From NCBI GenBank assembly GCA_035274425.1, contig DATEOC010000058.1, positions 1 to 64,000 of the forward strand: a stretch of DNA of 64,000 nt, read 5' to 3'. Position 1 is the first letter of the stretch; each line of letters starts with the position of its first letter. This stretch comes from JADMIH01 sp035274425. GTDB taxonomy: Bacteria > Chloroflexota > Chloroflexia > QHBQ01 > JADMIH01. Positions 1 through 8,473 of the stretch are shown in pieces. The position numbers and the translations under genes were made by a program. The notes beneath the pieces were generated by a model. It was not told where the DNA came from. It saw nothing but the letters and a program-made list of their open reading frames with translations, and ran no database searches.

Positions 1-47
1 TCATCTACTCGGCAAAACAACTCTGTGATAAAATCTGTGGTAGACAT
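1..47 (-). CDS. N-terminus of a transposase-like protein (partial)
   Basis: An ATG at 45-47 (complement) is preceded by AAAGGAGAAACCCC, a good ribosome binding site. The reading frame runs off the left edge of the window after 15 codons and reads MSTTDFITELFCRVD. This start resembles the N-termini of some IS transposases, but 15 residues cannot fix the family. Its position just inside an element end (see 1-254) supports a transposase. It could instead be an unrelated gene. Confidence 0.45.
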   Translation of the reverse strand, partial: MSTTDFITELFCRVD

Positions 48-254
48 GGGGTTTCTCCTTTCGCTGTGGTTTTGAGCTACAACAGCTTCGGAAAACCCCT
101 TGTTTTTGTCAACCCCTTAAACTAGCACCATTGGTTCTAAAGCTTTATCTACCTGACAAGCTCGGAGATTCCTCACTGCGTTCGGAATGACAGGGACAAA
201 AGTGCTTCGCTAGGGTATGCTCCTCAGTCTTCCCCATCATTGTTAAACAGACCC
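1..254. mobile_element. Right end of an insertion sequence
   Basis: The segment from the putative transposase start (47) to 254 ends in TTAAACAGACCC and abuts TTA (255-257). Its last 90 bp or so (about 166-254), including GGAGATTCCTCACTGCG, TTCGGAATGACAGG and GTGCTTCGCTAGGG, match one end of the MITE-like copies at 19687, 54670 and 63589. This links those short copies to a transposase-bearing parent element. The TTA at the border is also the stop codon (TAA, complement) of the next gene. The left end lies outside the window. Confidence 0.5.
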
Positions 255-1397
255 TTAGTATCTATGACTGTGTTGAAGCGCCTGGTATATCTCAGTGAGG
301 GTAGCAACCAGGGTATCCTGGCCGTAACGTTTCGCGGCGTCGGCGGCTATCGCGTGGGGATCGTAGCGATCAAGGTGGGTTAGCAAATTGGCTATAGCTT
401 CTGCGAGAGGCGCGGCCTGGCCAGGCTCCACTACCAGGCCATTCTCGTCGTTTATCAAGAACTCCGGCCCCCCACATCGAGTGGCGATTACGGGGCGGCC
501 ACTCGCCAGGCTCTCTATCACCACCACGCTCTGTGACTCATAGAGGCTGGGTAGCACGAGCGTATGGCTCTCTCTTAGCAGGCGCGCGACCTCGCTATTT
601 GGCTGTATTCCAACGAATGTCACATTATCGCCAAGCCCCAGGCGCGCAGCCTGTATCGCGTAGTCAGGCCGCAACAGGCCGTCTCCCACGACGGTAAGGT
701 GCAGGGGAATGCCATGCTTCTCCTCTACCTGCGCCAGTGCGTCGAGTAGGTGGTGTAGCCCTTTATCCTTCGTATCGAGCAAGCCGATGAAGAGCAAGCG
801 GTACTCTTCATCAGTAGGTGGGAAAGGGGCAGGGACAAAGCGGGCCGTGTCCACCATGTTAGATACTACACGGATAGGGGCGGCATGGGGGAAGGTCTCT
901 TTGAGGAGGCGCTTTTGAACTTCTCCAACTGTGATGATAGTGTCGACTCTCTGAAAAGCTCGCCGCGCCATCCATCGCAGCCCAAAGCGTCTCGTCCACG
1001 ATACGAACTCGCCGCTATGCTCGGTGAGGACCACCGGCAGTTTGAATAGGGTGCGAAGCATCGCTACGCCCCACCCTGCCGGGACCGCTACGTGGCAATG
1101 TATCACGTCGGGGCGAAACGTACGTCGCAGCCGCCGCAGGGCGCAAAAGAGACTCCACAAATAGGCAAATTGCCAGAGACCGGGTAAGTTGGGGACTTCC
1201 ACGATCTCCTCTACGTACGAACGATGCCTGGTGACGCGCCGCCGTGACTTGCGCCGGGTCCCGCGAGGCAGCACATCCACGTAGAGCACGCGCACGTCAT
1301 GGAGTTGGCCCAGGGCGTTTGCCTGCTCGCGCACGAATATGCCCGTCACTGGGGAGCGCGGTGTGGGATACCATGACGGAATGATGAGGATACGCAC
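255..1397 (-). CDS. GT4-family glycosyltransferase
   Basis: A 380-residue GT-B fold retaining glycosyltransferase, expected to move a sugar from a nucleotide-sugar donor to a lipid-linked glycan at the inner membrane face. The N-terminal Rossmann half starts RILIIPSWYPTPRSP and has a G-x-F-V-R-E-Q-A acceptor-side motif. The C-terminal half has the donor-site pattern LPSLYESQSVVVIESLASG around residues 283-301, the GT4 E-x7-E-like element. The start is a GTG without a strong ribosome binding site. It is the last gene of a leftward run (flippase and GT2 upstream) in a glycan cluster. Acceptor and donor cannot be read from sequence. Confidence 0.88.
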   Translation of the reverse strand: MRILIIPSWYPTPRSPVTGIFVREQANALGQLHDVRVLYVDVLPRGTRRKSRRRVTRHRSYVEEIVEVPNLPGLWQFAYLWSLFCALRRLRRTFRPDVIHCHVAVPAGWGVAMLRTLFKLPVVLTEHSGEFVSWTRRFGLRWMARRAFQRVDTIITVGEVQKRLLKETFPHAAPIRVVSNMVDTARFVPAPFPPTDEEYRLLFIGLLDTKDKGLHHLLDALAQVEEKHGIPLHLTVVGDGLLRPDYAIQAARLGLGDNVTFVGIQPNSEVARLLRESHTLVLPSLYESQSVVVIESLASGRPVIATRCGGPEFLINDENGLVVEPGQAAPLAEAIANLLTHLDRYDPHAIAADAAKRYGQDTLVATLTEIYQALQHSHRY

Positions 1398-1469
1398 TTT
1401 GCTTATTGCCTGCTTCTTATCCTAACGTGTATAGGTACGGAGACTTGCCCAGGGTCTATTTATGTTCCC

Positions 1470-1499
1470 GTAGGGGCAGGTCCCCGTGCCTGCCCCTAC
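1470..1499. repeat. GTAGGGGC-type palindromic repeat
   Basis: Two 11-bp arms (GTAGGGGCAGG / CCTGCCCCTAC) are separated by 8 nt, in the gap between two leftward genes. Four more copies occur at 13350, 35608, 54871 and 63556. They share the outer GTAGGGGC but have different, still complementary, inner arms. Confidence 0.85.
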
Positions 1500-1546
1500 C
1501 CACATATTTTGCCGCGAATGATTACACTCTTGGACTTTACCTCTAG

Positions 1547-2908
1547 CTACCTTCCCCGAAGCACCCGCAAGCGGTTCCAGCCTCGGGCTATTACCCGCCC
1601 GTAATCATGGAAGTCGGAGGCGCGGGGTAACAATACCTGGCTGACGCGCAGGCCGCTATCGCGCACGAAGATGTATGTGGTGCAAGCACCTGCCAGGATG
1701 TAGGTGAGCGCTGAGGCGATGGCAGCGCCCACCACGCCAAGCCACAGGATCAGGGTGATGTAGAGAGGGATGCTCACCCCCAGCTGGAGCCAGGCGACTA
1801 TCGAGAGGAGGCCGGGGCGCTCCATCTGCCCCAGAATGTAACTGTTCAGCACCAGCATCACCGCGAAGCCGAGTATGCCGAGGAGGAGTATAACGAAGGG
1901 CGGCACCGCTTCGGAGAAGTCCCTACCGTACATGAATGGGATGAGCCAGGGGCTGACGGCGGCAATGGGGAGGGCCATGCTGAGCATCATCAAGATCGCA
2001 GTGCGGGCCAGTTTGGCGGCGAGGAGGGCCGATTCGTCGCGGGGGAGCTGCGCGACCTTAGCGAGTGAGGACTGGTTGATAACGTCAAGGGGGACCCACA
2101 GTTTCTCCGCCAGCGAGGTTGCGACGGAATAGTACCCCACCCGCGCCGTGCCCGCGAGTGCGTTCAAAGCGAACATGTCGAAGCGCAGGAAAAAGTGGTG
2201 CGCGATAGCCATGCCATGCAACCGCAGCCCGAAGCCGACCATCTCCCTTAGCGCCCGGCGCTCAGGCGGCCATGCGGGCCTCTGCATGCGGGCGGACCAC
2301 GCCAGCGCCACTATGCCTCCAACCACCGTGCTCGTTGCCCACGCCACCAGGAAGCCTGGTATGCCGAGCTGCAAGACCCCCACCATGAGCACCATGAAAA
2401 GCGTGTTGCCGACGCTCGCCGCCAGGTTGTACTTGCTTACCGCTATCACCCGGTTCAGCCCGACCATCATCGCGTTCCAATACGACAGGTATATGGTAAA
2501 GATAGTGAGCAGGAGCGCGATCACTATGTAGGCGTACGGCACGTTCAGGAAGACGTTGTCGCTCAGGAATGGGTATAGCGCCGTGACGACGAGCAGCCCC
2601 ACGAGTCCGAGGGTGACAGCAAGGAGGAGCGCGATTGTGCTCGCCGTACCGAGCGTGTAGCGCCCTCGCGCCAGGAAGGTGCTGAACGCCAGCTCGATGC
2701 TGAGGCCGGAGGCGTACGTTAGCAGCACGTTGGTAGCGACGAGCAAGGCGTAGATGCCGCGCCCATCGGCCCCCAGGCTGCGGGTCAGGACGATGCTGAC
2801 GAGGATACCGAGGGTGAATGTCACGACGTTGGTCGCCAGCCCTACGGCTGTGTTCTTACCGATGCTACTGCGCGCTCCCTCTTCGCCTGGCCGATTCATT
2901 TCGCTCAT
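1547..2908 (-). CDS. Wzx-type polysaccharide flippase (MOP superfamily)
   Basis: A hydrophobic protein of about 453 residues, with roughly twelve predicted membrane segments, of the oligosaccharide-flippase/MATE-like MOP superfamily. It probably flips lipid-linked glycan across the membrane. A conserved start of the family is visible as SIGKNTAVGLATNVVTF followed by LGADGRGIYALL. I chose the ATG at 2906-2908: it overlaps the stop of the upstream GT2 gene as ATGA, a sign of translational coupling. A longer reading frame to 3115 exists but its extra 69 residues are low-complexity and overlap GT2. It lies between two glycosyltransferase genes. Confidence 0.88.
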   Translation of the reverse strand: MSEMNRPGEEGARSSIGKNTAVGLATNVVTFTLGILVSIVLTRSLGADGRGIYALLVATNVLLTYASGLSIELAFSTFLARGRYTLGTASTIALLLAVTLGLVGLLVVTALYPFLSDNVFLNVPYAYIVIALLLTIFTIYLSYWNAMMVGLNRVIAVSKYNLAASVGNTLFMVLMVGVLQLGIPGFLVAWATSTVVGGIVALAWSARMQRPAWPPERRALREMVGFGLRLHGMAIAHHFFLRFDMFALNALAGTARVGYYSVATSLAEKLWVPLDVINQSSLAKVAQLPRDESALLAAKLARTAILMMLSMALPIAAVSPWLIPFMYGRDFSEAVPPFVILLLGILGFAVMLVLNSYILGQMERPGLLSIVAWLQLGVSIPLYITLILWLGVVGAAIASALTYILAGACTTYIFVRDSGLRVSQVLLPRASDFHDYGRVIARGWNRLRVLRGR

Positions 2909-4107
2909 ACTCGCGACCTGGCTCGTGGCTTGCGGCCTGCTTGAGAGAGCAGCCTGCGCCACAGTTGGGATGAGGTCCGCCGAAGCAATCTCTTCCCGGC
3001 ACCCAATATTCCGGGGTCGAAGATGAGGAAGGGGTCGGTAAGAAGCGCCCGGCCTACGTAGCGGAGCTTCAGCACCCGCCGAGAACTGCCTGCGTGCAGC
3101 GCACGGACCAGCCACTGTTGCGCTCGCAGCTTGCGACTGAGGCGCGGAGAGAGGTGCAGGGTCTCATCAACGAAGCGCAGGCTCTCCTGCACCGTTTCCC
3201 AGGATGGCCGCTCAGACCTCGAATAAATCAGCGATTGCAAAGCGCGCCCCTTCGCCACGCCTTTGGGGTGGTAGCGGGCGGCCCTTGTGAGGTGTGCCCT
3301 CGCTTCTTCCATCCTGCTCGCTCCGTAGTAGAGCGCGGCTGCCGCTATATGCTTCTGAAAGTAGGCGCGTCCACGCCATCGGAGTGCCACGCCGGGCAGG
3401 GTGGGTAGGGTGTAGAACTTGTCGAGGGTTTGAAGGCTTGACGACACCATAAAGTCAATGTCGTGGGAGGCATTCGTCGTGTGCACCCGGTATTCGACAA
3501 GAGGTTCTCCCAGGCAAAGAAAAGGATAGCCAAGTGCGGCTATCCGAAGCCAAAGGTCCCAGTCGTCGGAGCCTGCCAGAGATGGATCGAGGGGACCGAC
3601 TTTCGCCAGCACGTCCCTGCGGACGAGCACGCTGCTGGCGCAGACGCTCCCCTCCACAAGGAGGTCAGGGAGAGCATACCATTGGCGTTCGGGGAGGCGG
3701 GCTACGCCCGTGCGGCAACCGTCGGCATCAATAAGATAATAGCTTGAGTGCGCGAGGGCGACCTGGGGATGGGCCTGGAGCGCATCAACTTCCATTTGCA
3801 GCTTATGTGGGAGCCACCTATCATCCTGATCGAGCCAGGCTATAAGCTCTCCCGTCGCAGATTCGAGGCCGGTGTTGCGGGCGGCGGCCACACCGCCATT
3901 CTCCCTCTCGATGTATTTGATGCGGTCTGCGTAAGCCTGTGTGGTCTGGCGGGTGATAGGGTCGGTGGAGCCATCGTTCACCACGATGATTTCGACGTGG
4001 GGGTATGTCTGGGCAAGGGCGCTTTCGATGGCGTGCGCGAGCATGGGTCCCTGGTTGTAAGCAGGGATGATCACGCTGACACAAGGGTGCTGGATAATAC
4101 TCTTCAT
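2905..4107 (-). CDS. GT2-family glycosyltransferase
   Basis: An inverting GT-A glycosyltransferase of 400 residues. CVSVIIPAYNQG opens the domain, IIVVNDGSTDPI is the nucleotide-binding strand, and LIAWLDQDDRW carries the DxD-type metal site; a C-terminal helical, Arg-rich tail follows. I prefer the ATG at 4107, which puts the catalytic domain a few residues from the start as is usual. An ATG at 4161 would add 18 residues; it abuts a 24-bp inverted repeat and its AAGGA is too close. The stop overlaps the flippase start by 4 bp, so the two are probably co-transcribed. Confidence 0.85.
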   Translation of the reverse strand: MKSIIQHPCVSVIIPAYNQGPMLAHAIESALAQTYPHVEIIVVNDGSTDPITRQTTQAYADRIKYIERENGGVAAARNTGLESATGELIAWLDQDDRWLPHKLQMEVDALQAHPQVALAHSSYYLIDADGCRTGVARLPERQWYALPDLLVEGSVCASSVLVRRDVLAKVGPLDPSLAGSDDWDLWLRIAALGYPFLCLGEPLVEYRVHTTNASHDIDFMVSSSLQTLDKFYTLPTLPGVALRWRGRAYFQKHIAAAALYYGASRMEEARAHLTRAARYHPKGVAKGRALQSLIYSRSERPSWETVQESLRFVDETLHLSPRLSRKLRAQQWLVRALHAGSSRRVLKLRYVGRALLTDPFLIFDPGILGAGKRLLRRTSSQLWRRLLSQAGRKPRARSRV

Positions 4108-4161
4108 GCTCGGCTTTCTGAGGTCGAGTATAGCAGAAACGCGCTGATAGTGGCTAATCAT

Positions 4162-4216
4162 TTCCTTTTCTATTAGTTTTCGGCCTTTGTAGGGCCGAAA
4201 ACTAATAGAAAAGGAA
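4162..4216. repeat. Perfect 24-bp inverted repeat in a divergent promoter region
   Basis: Arms at 4162-4185 and 4193-4216 are perfect complements with a 7-nt loop (TTTGTAG). The hairpin sits between the leftward GT2 gene and the rightward methyltransferase gene. It is therefore not a terminator between convergent genes. It directly adjoins the alternative GT2 start at 4161 and would bury its AAAAGGAA in the stem. Neither side has the T-run expected of a terminator. Confidence 0.9.
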
Positions 4217-4233
4217 GAATACTTTTGGGCACT

Positions 4234-4262
4234 TTGTTGCTGATAATGGGGTCTTGTATTAG
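4234..4262 (+). promoter_or_regulatory. Possible sigma-70 promoter for the rightward glycan genes
   Basis: TTGTTG at 4234-4239 and TATTAG at 4257-4262 are 17 bp apart, 40 bp before the methyltransferase start. Both hexamers are imperfect, so this is tentative. Confidence 0.35.
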
Positions 4263-4302
4263 ACTAATCGAATGAGTAAGTCGCACGCATGGGGAGTTTA
4301 GT

Positions 4303-5085
4303 ATGAGGATTTCGTGGGCATCGCTGGCGCAGGTAGGGAGGGCGATGCGAGTAGTGGGGCGATACGTCGCGATGCTACCGTCGCAGCCCCGTGTTACGCA
4401 ACGCTTTTTTGGTAGCCTGCTACGTTACATCACGGTGTACAACCACCACGCGCTGTATCCTGACAACCTTCCGGAGCGGCAATTGCACGACATATTTCCG
4501 GGCATCGAAGGGCGCGAGGTGTGCCTGGGCCACTACTACGAGGATAAAGCCATCCCCTACGGCGAAGCGTATGTGATAGGGGCGATTTCGGCTCATTTGC
4601 GCCCTCGCGCCGTGTTCGAGATAGGTACATTCACGGGAGGGGCCACCCTCCTCATGGCGCGCCACGCGGGGCCGGAGTGCGAGGTGTATACGTTAGATAT
4701 GCCGCCGGATGATAAGTCGCTCAAGCTGCCCGGCGTGGACCTCGACCCGCCAGAGGCGAACGCTTCGCGCATCGGCGAGCGATTCCGGGGGACCGAGTAC
4801 GAGCGCCAGATTACCCAGCTCTATGGAGATAGCGCCACCTTCGACTACTCACCCTATCGTGGGAAGATGGACCTGGTGTTCGTGGACGGCTCGCATTCGT
4901 ATAGCTATGTGGTGAACGACACGCGCAAGGCGCTGGAGATGCTCTCCCCGCGTGGGACCATCATCTGGGACGATTGTGCGAATATACACCCAGGGGTACC
5001 AGAAGCGCTCGACAAGTTTGGGGAGCGACTTCCTATCTCGCGCATCGCGAACACTCGCTTCGCCGCGTACACGCGTCAGGCGTAG
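4303..5085 (+). CDS. Class I SAM-dependent methyltransferase (Methyltransf_24-like)
   Basis: A 260-residue protein with a Rossmann methyltransferase core. AVFEIGTFTGGATLLMARHA at about 104-123 is motif I (the SAM-binding loop) and MDLVFVDGSHSYSYV at about 189-203 is the acidic post-motif. This form is common in glycan clusters, where such enzymes O-methylate sugars. The substrate here is unknown. A ribosome binding site (GGGGAG) precedes the ATG. It starts the rightward run of the cluster; asnB follows after 70 bp of heptamer repeats. Confidence 0.82.
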   Translation: MRISWASLAQVGRAMRVVGRYVAMLPSQPRVTQRFFGSLLRYITVYNHHALYPDNLPERQLHDIFPGIEGREVCLGHYYEDKAIPYGEAYVIGAISAHLRPRAVFEIGTFTGGATLLMARHAGPECEVYTLDMPPDDKSLKLPGVDLDPPEANASRIGERFRGTEYERQITQLYGDSATFDYSPYRGKMDLVFVDGSHSYSYVVNDTRKALEMLSPRGTIIWDDCANIHPGVPEALDKFGERLPISRIANTRFAAYTRQA

Positions 5086-5119
5086 GACGAAGGACGAAGG
5101 ACGAAGGACGACGGACGAA
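5086..5119. repeat. Heptanucleotide tandem repeat (GACGAAG word)
   Basis: Four to five copies of GACGAAG/GACGACG begin directly at the methyltransferase stop codon. This is one of the dispersed heptamer arrays described in the findings. Confidence 0.9.
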
Positions 5120-5155
5120 TATGGCTGTAATTGGTCTTGTTAGGAGTCCGAAGTA

Positions 5156-7162
5156 GTGTGCGGCATATTCGGCATCTGGCACCGGGACGGCAGACCAGTG
5201 GACATCCTGGCTCTGAGCAGGGCGACCACGCTCTTGCGCCACCGGGGGCCGGATGACGAGGGCTACCTGCTGGTGGATACGTCCCCAGGGCGTGCCGTGC
5301 TATGTGGGGGGGAGAATACAGCGCCCGCGCTACGCCTTCCGCGCATAGAGGAATTGGCGGGGGAGCGGTTCGACCTGGCGCTGGGGTTCCGCCGCCTCTC
5401 CATACTCGATCTTTCCCCGGCGGGGCACCAGCCGATGCCTTCGCGTGATGGAAAATGCTGGCTCATCTTCAACGGCGAGGTATATAACTACGTTGAGCTG
5501 CGCCAGGAGCTGGCGGCGCTGGGCCGCGAGTTCCACACGGGCACGGATAGCGAGGTAATCCTGGCGGCATACCAGGAGTGGGGGCCGGAATGCCTCTCCC
5601 GCTTCAACGGCATGTGGGCGCTCGCCATCTGGGACACGGAGAAGCGGCGATTGTTCCTCGCGCGTGATCGCTTCGGGGTCAAGCCCCTCTATGTTGTGGA
5701 GGATGGAGGTACCTTCGCCTTTGGCTCGGAGATAAAAGCGCTATTGTCGGCGGGAGTCGTTGCGTTCAAGCCTTCCAGTGTAGCGGTGGCGGCGTATGTC
5801 GCGCAAGGCCGTTCCCCCAGCCACATCCGGGGTGAGACCTTCTTCGAGGGTGTGCGCTCCCTCCCTGCTGCGCATTACGCGCTCATCTCACGCGAGGGCA
5901 CGGTTTACAGGCGGTATTGGTCCCTTCCGGCAGAAGGCAGAAGGCAGAAGGCAGAAGGCAGTAGCACGCAAACTGCACTAGTTCGATACAGCGAGCTATT
6001 TACCGACGCGGTGCGGTTGCGATTGCGTGCCGACGTGCCTGTGGGCACTTGCCTGTCGGGTGGGGTCGATTCGTCCTCTATCGTAGCGGTGGCGGGGCGG
6101 CTGATGCAGACGGAGCACGCGGTGTCGCTTGAGCGGCTGGGGGAGCACCAGCAGACTTTCAGTGCGGTGTACGATGCGGAAGGCCCCTGGAATGAGCGCG
6201 AGCACATCGAGAGAGTGATAGAGCGTACCGGCGCGGCGGGCAACTATATCCACCCTACGCCGGAGCGACTATGGGCAGACCTTCAGCGGTTGGTGTGGCA
6301 CCAGGACGAGCCCTTCCAGTCGACAAGCATATTCGCGCAGTGGTGCGTGATGGACCTGGCGCACCGCCGCGGGGTGACGGTCCTGCTCGACGGGCAGGGG
6401 GCGGACGAGGTGCTTGGGGGGTACCACCCGTACTCGGTGCGCCTGGCCGAGCTATTGAGAGGAGGCCGCCTTTTGAGCGCAATTGAGTTAGCGGGCGATG
6501 CGCGCCGGGTGGCGGGGGCGAACCCTGCCTCGATGCTGGCGCGGGCGCTGGCAGTGCAGCTACCTGCTCCTCTCTTGAAGCGATTGAGAGGAGCGAGGGT
6601 CAGACAGGCGGCGGGCGCATCGGGCCTCCAGTCGGAAGTTGAGGCGCAGCTTCTCGATGCCACGCAGGTCGAGGATGAGCCTTACGTCGACCAGCGCAGC
6701 CTCAGCCGTCACCTGGCGAAACTGCTCGTAGAGGACTCGCTCCCCAATTTGCTGCGCTACGAGGACCGCAACTCGATGGCTTTCTCAATTGAGGCGCGAG
6801 TGCCCTTCCTCGACTACAGGCTTGTGGAGCACGCCTTCACGCAGGCCGCGCCTCTCCGCATACACAAAGGGTGGACGAAGTGGGTGCAGCGTATGGCAGT
6901 GCGTGACCTGCTGCCCAAAGAGATAGTGTGGCGGCGCGACAAAGTTGGCTTCGAGACGCCTGAAGCGCAGTGGATGAAGGATGGCCGGCAGCATATCATC
7001 GATATGCTGCACGCTGACGACACAGGCAGCGAATACCTCGACCTTGCCGCCGTCCGCCGCCAGGCCCCTGCGCTCCTCGACCGGCCGGGCGGCCCGGCAC
7101 AGGTCTGGCGATGGCTCAACCTGGTGGTATGGCTACGGTGTTTTGCGGACGAAGGACGATAG
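5156..7162 (+). CDS. asnB: Asparagine synthase (glutamine-hydrolysing)
   Basis: Converts aspartate, glutamine and ATP to asparagine. In glycan clusters such paralogues may instead amidate sugar acids. The GTG start gives MCGIFGIW, so Cys2 is the N-terminal nucleophile of the class II glutaminase domain; TAGGAG lies upstream. RLSILDLSPAGHQPM and FNGEVYNY belong to the glutaminase domain. SGGVDSSS at about 301-308 is the PP-loop of the synthetase domain. At 668 residues it is slightly long. The excess includes a heptamer-repeat insert (PAEGRRQKAEGSS, about 258-270) exactly between the two domains. Followed by a GT4 gene. Confidence 0.95.
   Translation: MCGIFGIWHRDGRPVDILALSRATTLLRHRGPDDEGYLLVDTSPGRAVLCGGENTAPALRLPRIEELAGERFDLALGFRRLSILDLSPAGHQPMPSRDGKCWLIFNGEVYNYVELRQELAALGREFHTGTDSEVILAAYQEWGPECLSRFNGMWALAIWDTEKRRLFLARDRFGVKPLYVVEDGGTFAFGSEIKALLSAGVVAFKPSSVAVAAYVAQGRSPSHIRGETFFEGVRSLPAAHYALISREGTVYRRYWSLPAEGRRQKAEGSSTQTALVRYSELFTDAVRLRLRADVPVGTCLSGGVDSSSIVAVAGRLMQTEHAVSLERLGEHQQTFSAVYDAEGPWNEREHIERVIERTGAAGNYIHPTPERLWADLQRLVWHQDEPFQSTSIFAQWCVMDLAHRRGVTVLLDGQGADEVLGGYHPYSVRLAELLRGGRLLSAIELAGDARRVAGANPASMLARALAVQLPAPLLKRLRGARVRQAAGASGLQSEVEAQLLDATQVEDEPYVDQRSLSRHLAKLLVEDSLPNLLRYEDRNSMAFSIEARVPFLDYRLVEHAFTQAAPLRIHKGWTKWVQRMAVRDLLPKEIVWRRDKVGFETPEAQWMKDGRQHIIDMLHADDTGSEYLDLAAVRRQAPALLDRPGGPAQVWRWLNLVVWLRCFADEGR
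5931..5964. repeat. In-frame heptamer repeat inside asnB
   Basis: Nearly five copies of CAGAAGG lie within asnB and encode the linker between glutaminase and synthetase domains. The same word occurs inside dnaG (61155-61195). Confidence 0.93.
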
Positions 7163-7283
7163 ATGATAGACGATAGACTATAGAGAGTAACTGTAACTTA
7201 TGAGTTACGAGATATGAATCACGCATCACGCATCACGCATCACGTTTCACCCCGTCGTCCGTCGTCCGTCGTCCGTCGTCCGC
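7147..7283. repeat. Heptamer repeat arrays flanking a GT4 start
   Basis: Three arrays occur in series: GACGAAG/GATAGAC words (7147-7185), then TCACGCA words (7218-7250), then CGTCGTC words (7253-7283). The last two overlap the first codons of the next gene, where they encode its HASRITHH and RRPSSVVRRP segments if the upstream ATG is used. Confidence 0.88.
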
Positions 7284-8473
7284 GAAGCGTTTTGATGATT
7301 ACCCAGGACGTGGAGGTGACGCGGCGTATATTGCAGGAGGCGCGCACACTTATTGCGGCGGGGTACGAGGTGCGTATCCTTACGCGGTCGGCTGATGAGC
7401 GGGATGGGCGTGGGGAGGTTGAGGGTATAGCTGTGGAGTGGGTTGGAGTGCGGGGGCGCGATCCGCGCTTCGGGTGGCTGTATAAGCTAGCGGGGATGGC
7501 GAGAGGGAGCAATGCGGTCGCGCTGTGGGGGGTGATGACGGGGCGACATACGTTCACGGTGCGCGCTTTGCCGAGGGCGCTGGCCGCTCATGCCGATATT
7601 TACCATGCGCATGACCTGAACAATCTGGAAGTAGCTTACCGAGCCGCGCAGTCTAACGGCGCGAAGCTGGTGTACGATGCGCACGAGCTTTTCCCTGAGA
7701 TGGCTAACCGCTGGGTGCGCATTAAGCGAAGGGCGTGGTCCAGGCTGGAGGGGAGGCTTCTACCCAAAACGGACCTGGCAATTACGGTGAATGAGCTTAT
7801 CGCGCAGGAGATGGCGAAACGGTATGGAGTGCCTGCGCCACTGGTGGTGCTGAATTGCCCAGACCCACCTCCCAACTTCGACCCTTCCGAGCGCTACAAC
7901 CATATACGCGAGCGACTTGACCTGCCTGCGGAGCGTAAGGTGGTGCTGTACCAGGGGTGGATGTCGGAAGGGCGTGGTCTGGAAGGGCTGGTGGGGTGCG
8001 CTCGCCACCTGGCGGGGGATGCGGCGGTGGTCTTCATGGGGTATGGAGAATACCAGGCGGAACTGGAGAAGATGGCTGCCAAAGAGCCGTCGGGCCGGAT
8101 ATACTTCCTCCCTGCCGTGTCCCAACGCGACCTCCTCGCGTATTGCGCCTCGGCGGACGTGGGGGTGATACCATACCAGGCGGTAGACCTGAACAACTAC
8201 TATACATCCCCGAACAAACTGTTCGATTTCATTCAGGCTGCTCTCCCCATCGTCGCGAGCGACCTACCGTACCTCCGCAAGGTCATAGTCGAGGACGACC
8301 TGGGAGTGGTGGCGAAGCTGGCTACGCCCGACGATTACGCGAGAGCTATCAACAGCGTGCTGACCCGCGCCGATGGTGGCGAGGGCCTGCGGGCCAACCT
8401 GCTACGTGCGGCTCCGGGATATACCTGGAAGGCGCAGGCGGAGAAGTTGGTGGAGGCTTACAAGGGGTTATAG
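7214..8473 (+). CDS. GT4-family glycosyltransferase with repeat-derived N-terminus
   Basis: A 419-residue GT-B glycosyltransferase. RSVLMITQDVEVTRRILQ begins the N-terminal domain; IYHAHDLNNLEVAYRA and KLVYDAHELFPE are typical acceptor-side elements; VGVIPYQAVDLNNYYTS and PNKLFDFIQAALPIVASD form the donor site. The start is uncertain. The ATG at 7214 would add 27 residues translated from heptamer repeats. The ATG at 7295 or TTG at 7292 would start at the conserved strand, but no clear ribosome binding site distinguishes them. It ends directly against the next gene (TAG then ATG). Confidence 0.87.
   Translation: MNHASRITHHVSPRRPSSVVRRPRSVLMITQDVEVTRRILQEARTLIAAGYEVRILTRSADERDGRGEVEGIAVEWVGVRGRDPRFGWLYKLAGMARGSNAVALWGVMTGRHTFTVRALPRALAAHADIYHAHDLNNLEVAYRAAQSNGAKLVYDAHELFPEMANRWVRIKRRAWSRLEGRLLPKTDLAITVNELIAQEMAKRYGVPAPLVVLNCPDPPPNFDPSERYNHIRERLDLPAERKVVLYQGWMSEGRGLEGLVGCARHLAGDAAVVFMGYGEYQAELEKMAAKEPSGRIYFLPAVSQRDLLAYCASADVGVIPYQAVDLNNYYTSPNKLFDFIQAALPIVASDLPYLRKVIVEDDLGVVAKLATPDDYARAINSVLTRADGGEGLRANLLRAAPGYTWKAQAEKLVEAYKGL

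Noticed and set aside
7218..7283. CRISPR-like look of the repeat arrays
   Set aside because: The units are 7 nt, tandem and without spacers; no cas genes are present.
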